Below, piece after piece: positions 42,876 through 51,980 of a stretch of DNA of 64,000 nucleotides. The notes below the pieces were generated by a model, which did no database searches, had not been told where the DNA came from, and worked only from the letters and a program-made list of their open reading frames with translations. The stretch covers positions 1,593,975 through 1,657,974 of the forward strand of contig NZ_KB913037.1 in NCBI RefSeq assembly GCF_000384295.1. The letters run 5' to 3'. Positions within the stretch are counted from its first letter, which is position 1; each line of letters starts with the position of its first letter. The position numbers and the translations under genes are program-made. This DNA comes from Amycolatopsis balhimycina FH 1894. GTDB taxonomy: Bacteria; Actinomycetota; Actinomycetes; Mycobacteriales; Pseudonocardiaceae.

Positions 42876-43814
42876 GTGAAGAACCGCATCGGCTTGATCG
42901 CCACCACCGCCATCACCACCGCCGTCACCACTGTCCTGCTCGCCGGTTGTTCCGGTGGCGTCGACTCGCTCAACCAGCCCGCCAGCGGGTCCGCTTCGAA
43001 CAGCGGTGGCGGCGCCATCACCGTCGGCACGGCCAACTACACCGAAAACGTCGTGCTCGGCTACCTCTACGCCGGCGTGCTCAAGGCCAAGGGTGTCACC
43101 GTCACCGTCAAGCCCAACCTCGGTTCCCGTGAGGTGATCATCCCGGCGTTGCAGCACGGCGACATCGACCTGCTGCCGGAGTACCAGGGCAGCCTGCTCG
43201 CCTACCTGAAGCCGGACGCCAAGCAGAGCAGCGCCGCGGACGTGCAGCAGGCGCTGACCGCCGCGCTGCCCGCCGGGCTGAAGGTGCTTCCGTATGCGGC
43301 CGCCGAGGACGCCGACGTGTACGCGGTCACCAAGGCCACCGCCGACAAGTACAACCTGCACTCACTGGCCGACCTGGCCGCGCACAACGGCCAGCTCGTG
43401 TTCGGCGGACCGGCCGAGGACCAGACCCGGTACGCTGGAATCGTCGGCCTCGAGCAGGTGTATGGGGCGCGGTTCAAGGAATTCAAGGCCCTGGACGCGG
43501 ACGGGCCGCTGACCAAGGGAGCGTTGGGCAAAGGTGACATCGACGTGGCGAACTTGTTCAGCACGGACGTGGACATCCAGCGCAAGGGCTGGGTCGTGCT
43601 CACCGACCCGAAGCACCTCATCGCCGCTCAGCACATCGTGCCGCTGATCAGCTCCGCCAAGCCGAATCCGGCGGTGGAAAGCGCGCTGGCCCAGCTCAAC
43701 GACAAGCTGACCACCGACGCCCTCAGCCAACTGGATTCCAAAGTGGACAACGACAAGGCCGACCCGGACCAGGTCGCCGCCGACTGGCTGAAGCAGGAGG
43801 GGATTGTTTCGTGA
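42876..43814 (+). CDS. OpuCC/EgtU-type substrate-binding lipoprotein
   Basis: The GTG at 42876 follows GAGGAG. The 312-residue product has a lipoprotein signal ending LLAGC. The mature domain is of the OpuAC-like type that binds choline, glycine betaine or, in EgtU proteins, ergothioneine: ITVGTANYTENVVLGYLYAG, HGDIDLLPEYQGSLLAYL and VFGGPAEDQTRYAGIVGLEQVYG. The DLLPEYQGS segment is typical of the betaine-binding pocket. Its stop overlaps the RpiR start by 4 bases. Confidence 0.88.
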   Translation: MKNRIGLIATTAITTAVTTVLLAGCSGGVDSLNQPASGSASNSGGGAITVGTANYTENVVLGYLYAGVLKAKGVTVTVKPNLGSREVIIPALQHGDIDLLPEYQGSLLAYLKPDAKQSSAADVQQALTAALPAGLKVLPYAAAEDADVYAVTKATADKYNLHSLADLAAHNGQLVFGGPAEDQTRYAGIVGLEQVYGARFKEFKALDADGPLTKGALGKGDIDVANLFSTDVDIQRKGWVVLTDPKHLIAAQHIVPLISSAKPNPAVESALAQLNDKLTTDALSQLDSKVDNDKADPDQVAADWLKQEGIVS

Positions 43815-44689
43815 CCCAACCGGATCTCGGGTCGGCAGAGGACACCGGATGGATGAGAGCCAGGATGCACGACCTGTTCGGCGGGCATCGGCTGTCCCCG
43901 TCGCAACGGCGGATCGCGCAGTACCTGCTCGACCATCCGCGGGAGGCGGTGTTCCTCAGCAGCGTCGACATCGCGGAGAAGGTGGGCGTCAGCCAGCCGT
44001 CGGTGACGAGGTTCGCCACCGCGCTCGGCTTCGACGGCTTCCCGGAGTTCCGCAGCGCGCTGCGATCGGCCCTGCTGGCCCGCCCGGCGGACCAGCCGGC
44101 CGCCGGGGTGCGCAACGAGATCCAGCTGTTGATCGACGCCGAGATCCGGAATCTGGAAACTCTGCGGGACACGTTGGCGGACCTCGGTCCGCTGCACAAA
44201 GTATCGGCCGCGCTGGCGGCGTCGCGCCCGTTGCCCGTGATCGGGCTGCGGGTGTCGGCGCCGCTGGCACAGCTTTTCGGCTATTTCGCGGCGAAGGTAC
44301 TGCCCGACGTCCGGGTGCTCGACGTTCCCGGTTCGACGCTCGAAGACGGACTGACCCGGGCAGCCGAGACCGGCGCCGAATGGGTACTCGTGTTCGCGCT
44401 GCCCCGCCATCCGGCGGAGACCAAGAAGGCGATGCTCTGGGCACGGCGGGTCGGCCTGAAGATCGCCCTGGTCACCGACCAGCGACTCAGCCCGCTGGCC
44501 GAGCATGCGGACGTCGTGCTGGCCGCGCCGGTCTGCTCGGACTTCGCGTTCGACTCGCACGCCGGGGCGACCGTGCTGTGCACGGCGCTGCTGCACACGG
44601 TGCTCGGCGCCACCCCGACCGACCAGCAGGCCAGCCTGGACCTGTTCGAGACCACCGCGGAGGAACGCCAGATCTTCCTGTCCAGATGA
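43811..44689 (+). CDS. RpiR/MurR-family regulator with SIS domain
   Basis: The 292-residue regulator has an N-terminal RpiR helix-turn-helix (about 25-95; LSSVDIAEKVGVSQPSVTRFATALGF) and a C-terminal SIS domain (about 130-275) with weak phosphosugar loops. It is translationally coupled to the binding-protein gene (GTGA). It probably controls this operon and perhaps the divergent lyase through the TGAA/TTCA sites at 40326-40356. A SIS domain normally senses a phosphosugar, which would be unexpected for a betaine operon. Confidence 0.87.
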   Translation: MTQPDLGSAEDTGWMRARMHDLFGGHRLSPSQRRIAQYLLDHPREAVFLSSVDIAEKVGVSQPSVTRFATALGFDGFPEFRSALRSALLARPADQPAAGVRNEIQLLIDAEIRNLETLRDTLADLGPLHKVSAALAASRPLPVIGLRVSAPLAQLFGYFAAKVLPDVRVLDVPGSTLEDGLTRAAETGAEWVLVFALPRHPAETKKAMLWARRVGLKIALVTDQRLSPLAEHADVVLAAPVCSDFAFDSHAGATVLCTALLHTVLGATPTDQQASLDLFETTAEERQIFLSR

Positions 44690-44719
44690 CAGGGCCGAGG
44701 GCGGCAAAACTCGTTTTGG

Positions 44720-47482
44720 TCAGCTGCGCGCCGTGGGTTCCGCCAGGCCGGCGAGGCGGGCCTGCAGGCGCTCGTGGCGGAACTGGTACACGCCGCCGAC
44801 CTGGCGGAGGACGCCGCGGCGGTGGGCGTCGGCGAGGAAACCCATCAAGTGCCACGGCAGGTGACCGCGAGCGGCGAGCCACAGGCGCATCATCGTGAAC
44901 GCGCCCCACGCGCGGGCGAGGCAGACGGCGAGCCCGACCGCGAGCCCGAACAGGATCCCGGCGATGACGGCCTGCGTGGCGCTGGTGGCGCGCGGGAGCA
45001 CCTGACCACCGACGACCGCGCCCGCCAGCCCGTAGGCGATGCCGCCCGCGGTCCCGAGCATGAAACGGCCGAGCAGCCCGGAGGCGAGGCCGGTGGCCAG
45101 TGCCAGCACCAGGTCGAAGTCGCCGCCCAGAATCGTGACGAACCGGGTCTCGTTGGTGAGCGCGAAGGCGATTCCCCAGAACGGGCCCATGCACATCACG
45201 AACGACAGGGTGTAGGCCAGGGCCGCGGTCCGGTCGCCGCGCAGCACGGTGGCCGGGCTGGTCACCGTGCCGGCGTCGATCGGGGTGTCCAGCCAGACGT
45301 GGGGTGCGATGGCCAGCCCGAACAGCACGGCGAGCAGGGCGATGACGGGCGGTGACAGCGACCAGCCCAGTGCGAGCAGGCTGCCGGCGACGGCGCCGGC
45401 GAGGAACCGCCAGAGGAAACGGCTCGTCGTCCGGTGGAAGCGGAGCTCGACCCGAAGTGGTCCCGGCCGCTCGCCGAGCGTGTGCGCCAACCAGCCCGCG
45501 AGACCGAACGACAGGCCGTAGACAAGGCCGGCGATCGGGCCGGCGGCGACCCAGCCGGTCGCCGCGAACAGCAGGGCGGGTGGCAGGCCGAGGTAGAGCC
45601 CGGCGACATGGCGAGGCATCATCCGGTCGAGACGCCACCAGGCGAGGTCCCGGGTCCGCTGGTCCTGCAACCGCCGTGCGAGGAATCCGAGCCACCGCTC
45701 GGCCTGCCGCGGGTCGTAGGTCCGCGGCGTGACCGGCCGGCCGTCCGGAGCGGGTGGTGTGGGGCGATGGGCGTAGCCGGCGGGAAGGTAGGCGTCCAGA
45801 AGATGGTCTTCGATCAGCTCCGGACCGCCGAACCGGTCGGTGTCGCACAGTTCGCCGGGATCCGTTTTCGGATCCGCGTAGGCGGCTCTGGCCAGGTCGA
45901 CCATCAGCGGGGTGCGCAGCGCCTGAGCGAGCGGGCTGTCCGGCTGCCGGCGCAGCCGTTGCTCGACGGGCCGCCACCGGGTCTCGCCGGCTCTCGTCCG
46001 CGCGGTCAGGAACTCGATGGCGGCCTCGGCCCCGACCGGCTCGATCTCCACCACGGCGGCTCTGGCGAGGAGGGAACCGCTCTGTGTCACGGCTTTCTCG
46101 TACTCCGTGGCGCGGCAGGTCACCACCAGCGGACTACCGTCGGCGACGGCGCGGTCGAGTGCGTCGATCGCCGCGGCGTGCAGCGCGGGCGGGATCTCGT
46201 CCAGGCCGTCCAGCACCGGGACGATCCTGCGGTCGGACACCAGCCGGGTCGCCGCGTCGGCGCCGTACACGGCCTTGTTGCCGAGGCCGGGATAGTCCTC
46301 CACCAGTTTGGCGGCCAGCCAGTGCCGCAGGTGCTCCCGGTGCGGATTCCAGGACGCCAACGGCAGCAGCACCGGGACCGGTTCCCCCTCGCGCCGGTCG
46401 GCGAGCAGGCCGAGGGTGAACAGCATCGCCAGGACGGACTTGCCGGCGCCCGGGTCACCGAGGACGACCAGCTGCCGGGAGCGCACCTGCCGGAACTTGG
46501 CGACGACGTCGCGGAGATCACCGCTGAACACGAGCCGTTCGCCCCGGCTCGCGACGTCGTGGCGGGAGAGCGCGGCCCCGGCGGTGACCGGCCGTCCGGT
46601 GCTCGACCAGGTGAGCGGGACGGGTTCGGGCCGGTTGAGCGACCGCAGCTCGACCTCAGCCGTCCACTGCCGGGCGACGGCCGCCGCGAGCTGCCGCGGT
46701 GCGCGGTCGGCCGGCACCGGTGGGCTGCCGGTGGCGGGCGACGACTTGCCGCGCGTCCCGGCGAGGATGCGTGCCTGCTGCGCCCGCAGTCCGGGCCCGG
46801 GTTCCACGCCGAGCTCGCCGGCCAACCTGGCGCGCAGGGCGCCGAACACCGCGAGCGCGTCGGCCGGCCGGCCGCAGCCGTCGAGCGCCGCCATCAACTG
46901 GCCGTGCATGCGCTCGCGCAGCGGGTGGAACGCGACCAGCTCGCCCAGCTCTTCGACGACAGCCTGATGGTCACCCAGCTGGAGCTGCCACTCGGCACAC
47001 GTCTCGATGGCGTTGTACCGCTGCTCGTTCAGCTTGGTGATGGGCCCGGCCAGCGCGATCGCGTCCAACCCGTCGAGGGCGGGGCCACGCCACAGCCGCA
47101 ACGCGTCGCGGGCGGTGGCGACCGCCCGCCGCCGGCTGCCCTCGGCCGCGAACTGGTGCGCCACAACCATGCCACGCTGGAACCGGATGGCGTCGAGCTC
47201 GTCGTCGCCGATCGACAGCTGGTAACCGGGTCCATCCGTGATGATGACGTCGCGTTCGCGGCCCAGCCGCTCACGAAGCACCGACACGCAGTTCTGGATC
47301 TGCTTCGTGGCTGTCACGGGTGGTTCGTCGTGCCAGACCGCATCGACCAATCGGGCGACGGGCACGACGGAGTTGGCGGCGAGCAGGAGCGCGGCCAGTA
47401 CCCGTTGATGCCGGGGGCTCGGCACCATGACCCTGCCTGCGTCGGTCCAGACCTCCAGCGTTCCGAGCACGCGGAAATCCAT
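44720..47482 (-). CDS. SARP-NACHT fusion with a polytopic membrane domain
   Basis: The 920-residue product combines three parts. Residues 1-95 form an OmpR-like winged helix and about 97-242 a BTAD helical domain, as in SARP regulators (AfsR/DnrI). About 335-620 is a NACHT-type NTPase with Walker A GDPGAGKS (342-349) and Walker B VPVLDGLDEI (421-430). About 625-880 contains many hydrophobic helices, followed by a conserved tail GVLRQVGGVYQFRHERLQ. SARP and NTPase fusion is known in AfsR, but a membrane-embedded C-terminus in place of TPR sensor repeats is unusual. It may tether the regulator to the membrane. It converges on the RpiR gene. Confidence 0.88.
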   Translation of the reverse strand: MDFRVLGTLEVWTDAGRVMVPSPRHQRVLAALLLAANSVVPVARLVDAVWHDEPPVTATKQIQNCVSVLRERLGRERDVIITDGPGYQLSIGDDELDAIRFQRGMVVAHQFAAEGSRRRAVATARDALRLWRGPALDGLDAIALAGPITKLNEQRYNAIETCAEWQLQLGDHQAVVEELGELVAFHPLRERMHGQLMAALDGCGRPADALAVFGALRARLAGELGVEPGPGLRAQQARILAGTRGKSSPATGSPPVPADRAPRQLAAAVARQWTAEVELRSLNRPEPVPLTWSSTGRPVTAGAALSRHDVASRGERLVFSGDLRDVVAKFRQVRSRQLVVLGDPGAGKSVLAMLFTLGLLADRREGEPVPVLLPLASWNPHREHLRHWLAAKLVEDYPGLGNKAVYGADAATRLVSDRRIVPVLDGLDEIPPALHAAAIDALDRAVADGSPLVVTCRATEYEKAVTQSGSLLARAAVVEIEPVGAEAAIEFLTARTRAGETRWRPVEQRLRRQPDSPLAQALRTPLMVDLARAAYADPKTDPGELCDTDRFGGPELIEDHLLDAYLPAGYAHRPTPPAPDGRPVTPRTYDPRQAERWLGFLARRLQDQRTRDLAWWRLDRMMPRHVAGLYLGLPPALLFAATGWVAAGPIAGLVYGLSFGLAGWLAHTLGERPGPLRVELRFHRTTSRFLWRFLAGAVAGSLLALGWSLSPPVIALLAVLFGLAIAPHVWLDTPIDAGTVTSPATVLRGDRTAALAYTLSFVMCMGPFWGIAFALTNETRFVTILGGDFDLVLALATGLASGLLGRFMLGTAGGIAYGLAGAVVGGQVLPRATSATQAVIAGILFGLAVGLAVCLARAWGAFTMMRLWLAARGHLPWHLMGFLADAHRRGVLRQVGGVYQFRHERLQARLAGLAEPTARS

Positions 47483-47898
47483 TGGGCAGCCTCATCCCCC
47501 ACTGTGTCCTGGGCACACCGAATGCTAGCTCACCAGCGGGTATGCCCAGCAGATCCGCCCGGAGGACGCGGGGAGGACAAGCCGGGGACGCTCTCGGACA
47601 TCGTGGTGCCTGCCGCGCGGCTGGGGGTTCGTCGGTGGGCACGGGCTCCGGCCGGTGTCCACCGACGGCAACCGCGGGACCTACCAGGCGTGGATCGCCA
47701 CCCTGGGAACGGCGCCCACCGCGATGCGGCAGGTGAGCACGAGGCTCTGCCTTGCCGGGAGCGCGTTGTCGTTCTTGTCGCTGTGGTTCCTGCTGTTCCT
47801 GGTCCCGTTCGCCCGGCGACGCCGGCACGACAACGTGACGCGTCAACGCGGGCGACGAACGCCGCGTTCTCGAACTCCCGCTGTGCGGCCACCACATG
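47483..47898. other. 416-base gap with only a doubtful small frame
   Basis: Between the SARP-NACHT and DUF5662 genes I find no repeat or clear promoter. The one candidate gene is a plus-strand frame starting GTG 47655, listed separately. Confidence 0.5.
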
Positions 47899-48008
47899 TC
47901 ATGGCACGGCGTTTCCGTCTGGTTCTGCGGCCAGCCACCCGAAGTGGCGCGCGGTGTTCACCAGGATGTCCATCAGCTGTGGTGCGATACCGAACCGTTC
48001 GCGGTTGA
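47655..48008 (+). CDS. Possible small single-span membrane protein
   Basis: A 117-codon frame from GTG 47655 encodes one good membrane helix (LCLAGSALSFLSLWFLLFLV) followed by a basic cluster FARRRRHD, consistent with a small membrane protein. The last third is antisense to the DUF5662 gene and looks non-coding. No convincing ribosome-binding site or known family is seen. May be chance. Confidence 0.28.
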   Translation: MSTDGNRGTYQAWIATLGTAPTAMRQVSTRLCLAGSALSFLSLWFLLFLVPFARRRRHDNVTRQRGRRTPRSRTPAVRPPHVMARRFRLVLRPATRSGARCSPGCPSAVVRYRTVRG

Positions 48009-48384
48009 TCGTCAGGCTCTCTGCGAGATCACCGTGCGGGGTGCGTTCGGTGGCCGCCTTCCAGTCCGCCAGCATCTCGAGCAGGTCGACCAGGGTCATG
48101 CCGTTGATCCCGTCGGCGAAGTGCTCCGGGTGATGACGGTTGTGCGCGTAATGGTGTCGCAGCCCCTCGCCCATCGCGTCGACCAGGGTCCGATACTCCA
48201 CGCTGCCGTAGGTCGCGGCGCGCAGTTGCGGCACGACCTCGTCGTAGACGGCCTGCTCCGGCTCGCGGGTCTTGCTCAGGTCGTGTCGGACCGACCGGTC
48301 GAGCAGCTCCTTGATCAGCTCGCCCATCAGCTCGGCGACTCGCAGGCTGTGCCAGAGAGTGTCTGGCGTGGAGTCGTACGACAT
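47899..48384 (-). CDS. DUF5662 family protein
   Basis: I start at ATG 48384 because AGGAGG lies 9 bases upstream; a GTG at 48390 would be only 3 bases from it. The 161-residue product has the DUF5662 signature: RHDLSKTREPE, then HHYAHNRHHPEHFADGI and MTLVDLLEMLADWKAA. The spaced His/Asp residues resemble a metal-dependent HD-type site, but no activity is known. Its start is embedded in the end of the upstream MFS gene, so it is probably co-transcribed with the lipoprotein-MFS pair. Confidence 0.82.
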   Translation of the reverse strand: MSYDSTPDTLWHSLRVAELMGELIKELLDRSVRHDLSKTREPEQAVYDEVVPQLRAATYGSVEYRTLVDAMGEGLRHHYAHNRHHPEHFADGINGMTLVDLLEMLADWKAATERTPHGDLAESLTINRERFGIAPQLMDILVNTARHFGWLAAEPDGNAVP

Positions 48385-48386
48385 GC

Positions 48387-49931
48387 TCACGTACCTCCTG
48401 ATGTGGGCCGGCCCGGCTCACCACTCACGGCCGTCCGGGGTGTCCGGCCGCCGATGGCCACGGCGACGGCCGCGCCTGCCAGGCAGACCGTGGACGTGAT
48501 CAGGAAGATCGCGCGGTATTCGGTCAGCAGCGCCTCGCGGACCGCACCGAGGTAGCCGGCGAGGGCGTGGTCGTAGGCCGGCGCGGACGGGAACAGGATC
48601 CGGAGCGGCGGGTTCAGCGACGCGGTCAACGTGTGGAAGTAGTGCAGGCCGAAGGCGGACACGGCGGCGACGCCGACCAGCATGCCGGTCATCCGCGCGA
48701 CCACGACCGCGGCCGACGCGACGCCGTGCTGGGCGCGCGGCACGGCGCGCAGCGCGACGGCCGACAGCGGGGCGATGACCAGGCCGAGCCCGAGTCCGGC
48801 CAGCGCCAGGTCGACGTCGAGGCGCGGCAGCCCCAGGACGGACCTGGCCGCGAGAACGTCGGCGGGCCAGTGGGACATCAGCAGGTAGCCGCCGGCCGCG
48901 ATCAGCATCCCGGCGCCGGCGATCCAGCGTTCGCCGAGCCGCGTGGCGAGCAGGCCGCCGAGCAGCGCGCCGACCGGCAGCGCGACCAGGAACCTCAGGA
49001 GGAGCTCGACACTGCCGCCGTCGTCGCGGCCGAGCAACGTCTGCGCGAACAGGTCGACGTCGACCAGCGTGATCATCAACGCCGCCCCCGCGGCGACGCT
49101 CGTCCCGAGTGCGGCGAGGAACGGCCGCAGTGACACGTTCGCGGTGTCGATGAGCCGGACCTCGGCGCGCGACTCCCACCAGAGGAACGCGACCAGGCCG
49201 ATCCCGGCGCCGATCAGGAACGGCACCCCCCACGGCGGCAGCACCTGCTCGCGCGGATCCGGATTGTCCAGGCCGATGACGAGCAACGCCAGGGTGAGCG
49301 CCAGCAGCAGGACACCAACGAGGTCCACGCGCGGCCGCTCGGCGGGTTTCCCGCCACGCACGGAAACCTGCACCGCGACGGCGGCCAGCACGGTCAGCGG
49401 CACGTTCACCCAGAACACGCCGCGCCAGCCGGTCGCGGCGGCCAGCCCGATGCCGTAAAGCGGCCCGAGCACACTGCCGAGCTCCTGCGCGGCGCCGACG
49501 GCCCCCAGCACGGCGGAGCGGCGGTTCCCCGGCCACAGATCCGCGGCCAGCGCGAGGGTCACCGGAAGCAGCGCGCCCCCGGCGGTCCCCTGGATCACCC
49601 GGCCCACGACCAGTACCGGCACCGTGCCGGCCAGCGCGGTGACGACCGACCCGGCGAGGAAACCGCCAAGGCAGGCCTGCAGCAGCAGCTTGCGGCCGAA
49701 CCGGTCGGAGGCCTGGCCGAGCAGCGGCATCGCGGCCACGTAGCCGAGCAGGTAGCCGGTGATGACCGGCGTGACGATCTCCAGCCGGTTCACCGGAATG
49801 CTCAGGTCGTCGATGATCTGCCGCAGCAGGCCGACCACGACATAGGTGTCCAGCGCGCCGAGCAGCACGGCGAGACCGCCGGCGCCGACCGCGAGCGCGC
49901 GGCCGCCGCGCGAGCCGATCAGCCCGGTCAC
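48387..49931 (-). CDS. 14-helix MFS transporter (DHA2; P55/Rv1410c-like)
   Basis: This 514-residue major facilitator has about 14 hydrophobic helices, with DRFGRK after helix 2 and the DHA2-type motif C region ([14 protein letters not shown]). Its length and its coupling (GTGA overlap) to an LprG-type lipoprotein gene match the mycobacterial lprG-p55 pair, which moves triacylated lipids to the cell surface and affects drug tolerance. The assignment rests mainly on this pairing. Confidence 0.85.
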   Translation of the reverse strand: MTGLIGSRGGRALAVGAGGLAVLLGALDTYVVVGLLRQIIDDLSIPVNRLEIVTPVITGYLLGYVAAMPLLGQASDRFGRKLLLQACLGGFLAGSVVTALAGTVPVLVVGRVIQGTAGGALLPVTLALAADLWPGNRRSAVLGAVGAAQELGSVLGPLYGIGLAAATGWRGVFWVNVPLTVLAAVAVQVSVRGGKPAERPRVDLVGVLLLALTLALLVIGLDNPDPREQVLPPWGVPFLIGAGIGLVAFLWWESRAEVRLIDTANVSLRPFLAALGTSVAAGAALMITLVDVDLFAQTLLGRDDGGSVELLLRFLVALPVGALLGGLLATRLGERWIAGAGMLIAAGGYLLMSHWPADVLAARSVLGLPRLDVDLALAGLGLGLVIAPLSAVALRAVPRAQHGVASAAVVVARMTGMLVGVAAVSAFGLHYFHTLTASLNPPLRILFPSAPAYDHALAGYLGAVREALLTEYRAIFLITSTVCLAGAAVAVAIGGRTPRTAVSGEPGRPTSGGT

Positions 49932-50608
49932 GCCGGCGCGGTCACGGTGACCGGCTTGTCCACGTCGGACAGCGTCACGTCCACGCTGGCGCCGCCCTGG
50001 TACCCCAGCGAAGCCTTGACCGGCAGGTGGCCGCCGTCCTGGCGGAGCCAGAAGGTGGCGTTCGCGTCCGAGGACACCCCCGGCACCAGGGCGGCCAGCG
50101 CGTCCTTCGGCACCGTCCCGGTGACGCGGTACGTCGGAGTGCCGTCGACGTCTTCCTTCCCGGCCGTCTTCGGGCCCTGGACCGAGGACAGCACCTTCGG
50201 GATGCCGCGCTGCGGGTCGAGGATCGCGGACGGGTCGTAGATCGAGGAGCTGAGCACCGCGGGGATCCGCTGGAACCCGCCGGTGGGCCCCTTGATGTAC
50301 AGCGAGCCGTTCACCAGGACGAACTGGGCGTCGACGACCTGGCCCATCAGCTCCAGCGTGCCGGTGCCCTTCGCGCCACCGCCGTTCGCCTTGGTCAGGT
50401 CACCGTCGAGGCTGTGCACGCTCAGGCCCGGCACGGTGCCGTTGACCTTCAGCGTGAAGTGCGTGCTGGTGATACCACCCGCCGCCGTCGCGCTGTCCTT
50501 GAGCAGGGCACCGGCGTCGGGCAGCGACGCGTCACCGCCCGAGGAGCAGCCGGTGACGATCGCCGCGCCCAGGGCCATCGCCGCGAGCAGAGTACGCCGC
50601 AGAATCAT
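49928..50608 (-). CDS. lprG: LprG/LppX-family lipid-binding lipoprotein
   Basis: The 226-residue product has a lipoprotein signal ([12 protein letters not shown], lipobox VTGC). The mature domain is of the LppX/LprAFG half-barrel type: [20 protein letters not shown], a [15 protein letters not shown] stretch, and a C-terminal [17 protein letters not shown]. Such proteins hold the acyl chains of glycolipids and triacylglycerol in a pocket and hand them to the P55 transporter. It overlaps the MFS gene by 4 bases. Confidence 0.86.
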   Translation of the reverse strand: MILRRTLLAAMALGAAIVTGCSSGGDASLPDAGALLKDSATAAGGITSTHFTLKVNGTVPGLSVHSLDGDLTKANGGGAKGTGTLELMGQVVDAQFVLVNGSLYIKGPTGGFQRIPAVLSSSIYDPSAILDPQRGIPKVLSSVQGPKTAGKEDVDGTPTYRVTGTVPKDALAALVPGVSSDANATFWLRQDGGHLPVKASLGYQGGASVDVTLSDVDKPVTVTAPA

Positions 50609-51044
50609 GCGCCCACCCTAGAACAGGAGCCGCACTCCGGAACAGACCGCCTCGCGATCGTGATGGGGTGACCGGAACCGGCCGTTCACACGGAGAACGG
50701 CCCGGGTCTACAAAGGACGCAACACGGTCAAAGGTGCTGGGCGCGCCCGACTGGCATCAGCGTCGAACGTGTGTCGGCGGTCGGGGTGGCGATGGGGACC
50801 GTGCGCCGCGACCGGTTCGGCCGGCGGCACGAACCGGCACGGCGACGGCGCTACCAGCTGTGCACGGCGGTGTTCGTGGTGAAGTGCGGCATCGCCACGG
50901 CCGTGCAGATGCCGCTGTACCTGGCCGGGCAGACCACCGCGCTCGGCATCGCGGCCACGCTGCTGGGAGGTGCCCCTGCGGCGGCCTGCCTCTACCTGAG
51001 CCGGCGGATCCTCCGCGAAGACCCCCCGACGCCTGGTGGCAAGG
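50609..51044. other. 436-base gap containing one possible small gene
   Basis: Bases 50609-50770 hold nothing I can support. From 50771 a plus-strand frame encodes a plausible small membrane protein, listed separately. Confidence 0.45.
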
Positions 51045-51166
51045 TCACAACCGGCCGGTGCGCTCGATCACCTGGCCGGCGAAGTCGAGCATCCGGTCAA
51101 GGCTGGGAGACACGGCGAAGGCATCGACGAACGCTTCGTCCACACCGGACTCGGCGTGGCGCTTGA
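50771..51166 (+). CDS. Possible small two-helix membrane protein
   Basis: The frame can start at GTG 50771 or ATG 50792. It encodes a basic N-terminus and two hydrophobic helices (QLCTAVFVVKCGIATAVQM and TALGIAATLLGGAPAAACLYL) followed by SRRILREDPPTPGG, which reads like a real membrane protein. After about residue 85 the frame is antisense to the LLM oxidoreductase gene and becomes arginine-rich nonsense. The genuine C-terminus may have been lost. No family recognised. Confidence 0.35.
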   Translation: MSAVGVAMGTVRRDRFGRRHEPARRRRYQLCTAVFVVKCGIATAVQMPLYLAGQTTALGIAATLLGGAPAAACLYLSRRILREDPPTPGGKVTTGRCARSPGRRSRASGQGWETRRRHRRTLRPHRTRRGA

Positions 51167-51935
51167 GGTTGTCCGCGAGTACGTCGATCGACACGTCCGG
51201 TTCGAGGTTGATGCGCATCGCCGTCTTCAGCGCGTCAGGATCGCGGCCGGCGTCCTGCGCGGCACTGCGGGCGATCGACCACAGCCGGTCGGCGACCTCG
51301 TCCGGCAGCCCCTCGAACCCGAGCCAGCCGGTGCCGCTGCGGCCGACCCGGCGCATCGCGGCCTCGCTGGCCCCGCCGATCCAGATCGGCGGGCCGCCCG
51401 CCTGGACCGGGCGCAGGTCGGCGTGCACCGGCGGCAAGGAGAGGAACTCGCTGTCCCAGGACACCGGATTGGTCGTCCACCACGCGTGCAGGAACGCCAG
51501 CAGGTCATCGAGCATCTTGCCGCGCCGATGCCAGTCCGCGCCGCGGGTGATGTCGTACTCGTCCTTCATCCACCCTAGCCCCACGCCGATGTCAAGACGG
51601 CCGTTGCTGAGCACGTCGAGGGTGGTCAGCAGCCGGGCGAGGTGCGGCGGCTCGAAGTAGAACGTGCTGAGCGTGCTGGCGTTGAGCCGCACCCGGCTGG
51701 TCGCCGTCGCGGCGACGGTCCACAGCAGCAGCGGATCGAGGTAACGCGTCATCTGCGGCGGGTACGGCTGCTCCTTGCCCGGATAGGTGCTGTGCATTTC
51801 AACGGGCGTGACCAGGCGATCGCCGACCCACAGCGTGTCGTAGCCAAGGTCTTCGAGTCCGCGGCAGAACGCGCTCAGGCCGGCGGCGCCGCTGACAGCG
51901 GGCCCGACGATGGGAATTGCGAAACCCAGCTTCAT
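51045..51935 (-). CDS. LLM-class F420-dependent oxidoreductase
   Basis: The 296-residue luciferase-like barrel begins MKLGFAIPIVGP and has the features of F420-dependent members: GLEDLGYDTLWVGDRL, LTTLDVLSNGRLDIGVGLGW and PPIWIGGASEAAMRRVGR. GAAAGGA-like bases (GAAAGGA) precede the ATG. It follows a predicted F420:NADP oxidoreductase gene by 45 bases in the same operon, which suggests that F420H2 made by its neighbour feeds it. The substrate is unknown. Confidence 0.85.
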   Translation of the reverse strand: MKLGFAIPIVGPAVSGAAGLSAFCRGLEDLGYDTLWVGDRLVTPVEMHSTYPGKEQPYPPQMTRYLDPLLLWTVAATATSRVRLNASTLSTFYFEPPHLARLLTTLDVLSNGRLDIGVGLGWMKDEYDITRGADWHRRGKMLDDLLAFLHAWWTTNPVSWDSEFLSLPPVHADLRPVQAGGPPIWIGGASEAAMRRVGRSGTGWLGFEGLPDEVADRLWSIARSAAQDAGRDPDALKTAMRINLEPDVSIDVLADNLKRHAESGVDEAFVDAFAVSPSLDRMLDFAGQVIERTGRL

Positions 51936-51980
51936 CGCGAGAATCCTTTCCAGGCCATCTGATATCGGGGGTGGTGCGGC

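Noticed and set aside
44705..44718. CAAAAC-TC-GTTTTG hairpin between the converging RpiR and SARP-NACHT genes as a terminator
   Set aside because: The two-base loop is too tight for a stable hairpin and the stem is short and AT-rich. I do not list it as a feature.
45434..48133. Open frame of 899 codons on the plus strand opposite the SARP-NACHT gene
   Set aside because: No start signal or recognised domain is present, and it spans several unrelated minus-strand genes.
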